A stretch of DNA of 64,000 nucleotides from Pomacea canaliculata (lineage: Eukaryota; Mollusca; Gastropoda; Architaenioglossa; Ampullariidae). The stretch is taken from the NCBI RefSeq assembly GCF_003073045.1, contig NC_037591.1, positions 22,973,319 through 23,037,318 on the forward strand, given 5' to 3'. Shown here in pieces: positions 62,701 to 64,000 of the stretch. Every line of letters begins with the position of its first letter. Position 1 is the stretch's first letter. Below the pieces are notes generated by a model. That model ran no database searches. It saw only the letters and a program-made list of their open reading frames with translations, and had not been told where the DNA came from. The position numbers and the translations under genes are program-made.

Positions 62701-63684
62701 ACTAACAGACAGACAGGTGGAAGACCAGAGGAAGAACTGAATGCCTTCTCCGTGCTGGTCTGTGCAGGTTTGGTAAAGGTGACCAAAATGAGAGATGAAA
62801 GGAGAGGAAGAATGAGTAAACAAAAAAATACGAGAAAGAGTATCTGTCCTCATTTTGGACTTTATTATTGTTTGTGTTGACTGTGGCTGGCAGGGGTTTG
62901 CATGCTGTGGTTGAAAACCCCAGTGAAGGGAATAGAAACGAAACAAGTGGATGAAACAGTTTTCGTCGAATTTGTATGGTTTGTGTGCGTGTATGTATGC
63001 GTGTGCGCGTGCCCGAATGTTCCACATTGCATCTCGTGTCGTTCTTTGTGTCGTTCACTTGTCTGTCGTGCAGCCTCGGAGCTGTCGGGGGAGGTGGTGA
63101 CGGGACCCACTCCCGAGGCCAAAATCTCCTTCCTGCTGCCAGACACCATCTACGGCTTCATCGTGTCCTCCTACAGTGTGGGGGGCGAGAGCGAGCCCTC
63201 CGAGGAGCTGCTGGTCCAAACCCTCCCTGCGGGTGAGTCTTCCTCGGTGCCACGTCACTCGTGTCATTGGCAGACCTCTTGAGATCACCCGTCTAGCTCA
63301 CACAGCTTGCATTTTTCATGATTTTGCAGCTTTTTTGTCTGTCATAGCAAAATCCAAACATGCTATGCTTGAACTAACAATTTACAACACGGATGAGTGG
63401 GTGCTTACGCTCGACCTCTTACTGAGTTCGAATCTTCAGCGATTCTCAAATGATTCGCCCAATCTTCGTTTATCCACTTCTGCATTTATCTATTTATACT
63501 TGAATCATATGATGTTCTCCTTGTGACAGAGCCTCCAATGATCCTGCAGCTGTTGGCGACAGTCGTGGTGGAGGGCAGTACGGCCAACCTGACCTGCGTG
63601 GTTCGCGCGGAGCCTCCCCCCGAGGTTCAGTGGTTCGCCCCCAACAAGACGGTTCCTTTCTCCAGCCAGGCCAGCACCAACTTG
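53739..63684 (+). CDS. DCC/neogenin-like FN3-Ig cell-surface receptor (3' end outside window)
   Basis: Exon 1, 53739-53805, codes a signal peptide (MGSRRVAATWILLVLDVLLV, CA) and ends in phase 1. FN3-1 is on 58058-58368 (HAIKVKWHDPG, RFYSVRYSAAG, LQPNTTYVF, WSATAAATT). FN3-2 is on 59406-59743 (RSVRLSWKPP, LYSFRVQSMLSEGPGGS). FN3-3 is split over about 60890-61040 and 61283-61399 (LVSWRPPP, GVLLGYKVQYKRKGSRRGD, YKVRVGATTVNGTGPFS). FN3-4 is on 62412-62593 and 63074-63232. An Ig domain starts on 63530-63684 (GSTANLTCVV, EVQWFAPN). Almost all introns are phase 1, as usual for shuffled extracellular domains. FN3-1 resembles DCC FN3-5, and FN3-2 to -4 resemble DCC FN3-2 to -4, by recalled motifs. Such receptors bind netrins, RGMs or similar ligands in axon guidance and adhesion. 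Frame breaks near 58285, 59605 and 62490 each fit one missing base. The membrane segment and cytoplasmic part lie beyond the window. No Ig exon was found between the signal peptide and FN3-1, unlike DCC. Confidence 0.75.
54335..55165 (+). repeat. Minisatellite, unit about 26 bp, roughly 30 degenerate copies
   Basis: Repeated units of the type GTTAGTTTGACGTCTGATTA followed by a short variable part (CACAGCC, TATATATCC or CGTGTCC). Variable linkers, some with (TA)n runs, alternate between higher-order groups. It lies in intron 1 of the receptor gene. Confidence 0.92.
56787..56905 (+). repeat. (CAGA)n/(CAGG)n microsatellite
   Basis: Tandem CAGA units pass into CAGG and ACGG variants over about 120 bp in intron 1 of the receptor gene. 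Confidence 0.9.
57397..57628 (+). promoter_or_regulatory. 33-bp tandem array of composite CRE/E-box sites in receptor intron 1
   Basis: Seven units of about 33 bp share the core (T/A)(G/T)ACGTCACGTGATATCATG with a TTGYGYTTTAT linker. Six units contain ACGTCACGTG, a half or full CRE overlapping a CACGTG E-box; the last has GTCACGTG only. Two units have a complete TGACGTCA. bZIP factors (CREB/ATF) and bHLH factors (USF, MYC, MITF/TFE, CLOCK) are known to bind these motifs. The array ends about 430 bp before the FN3-1 exon. It may be an enhancer or only a tandem repeat. Confidence 0.6.
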
Positions 63685-64000
63685 GTAAGTCCTCATCCAT
63701 CTTCGGTACCTCGTCTGGCATTGCCGGCGTCGTCTGTCATTGTAGTCAGAATCATGCCTGACTTTTACTGGACTTGACCTTTGACACGCAGTCATGTGAC
63801 TCTCTTTAGTTTGTCCGCTCTTCTATGTTTCTTAAGACAATAATGATCTGTGAGTTGGCACCGCTGTACAACTATACAATTATCTTTTGCAAAGTTTGAT
63901 CTTCTCCGTTTATTGTAGTGTTAAGTGGAGCTTTTCTTCAAAAGAAACTTAAGACAAAGGGTGAGGGGACAGGAATATTCTAACGGGAGGAATGGAGGAT

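Overview
This is a eukaryotic window, most likely from a lophotrochozoan and probably a gastropod mollusc (inference). Reasons: intron-rich genes with GT/AG borders, AT-rich non-coding DNA, a pair of animal AA15 lytic polysaccharide monooxygenase (LPMO) genes, a DCC-like FN3/Ig receptor, tRNA-derived SINEs, hAT and Tigger elements and a young Ty3/gypsy element.

Layout. (1) 1-4019, plus: the 3' end of a Ser/Pro/Thr-rich nuclear-type protein whose motif order resembles the C-terminal half of RFX7, followed by about 7 kb of AT-rich DNA that looks like a long 3'UTR with four Pumilio-type motifs and one clean hAT MITE. (2) About 11.86-24.33 kb, plus: a multi-exon gene for a large low-complexity protein I do not recognise, preceded by a cluster of CRE-like sites; SINE and LINE fragments lie near or in its introns. 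(3) About 25.5-28.7 kb, minus: a tentative gene of unknown product, supported by several exon-like blocks. (4) 29488-31185, plus, and 34289-41312, minus: two AA15 LPMO genes in tail-to-tail orientation with the same four-exon structure. The minus copy has collected transposons: a Ty3/gypsy element with identical LTRs in intron 3, a hAT MITE in intron 2, and a Tigger-derived element about 0.2 kb upstream of the start codon. (5) About 42.4-53.7 kb: apparently gene-poor, with microsatellites, a 73-bp tandem repeat and SINE-like pieces. (6) 53739 to the right edge, plus: a cell-surface receptor gene with a signal-peptide exon, then four FN3 domains related to DCC/neogenin, then an Ig domain; the gene continues past the window. 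Its first intron holds an 0.8-kb minisatellite and a 33-bp tandem array that repeats CRE and CACGTG motifs.

A technical signal runs through all host genes: reading frames break repeatedly, and nearly every break is what one missing base would produce. That fits a deletion-biased long-read consensus better than mass pseudogenisation, so protein ends and frame breaks given here are provisional. The strongest biological candidates for follow-up are the intronic CRE/E-box array, the FN3-before-Ig receptor architecture, and the transposon-loaded AA15 paralogue with a microsatellite at a splice donor.
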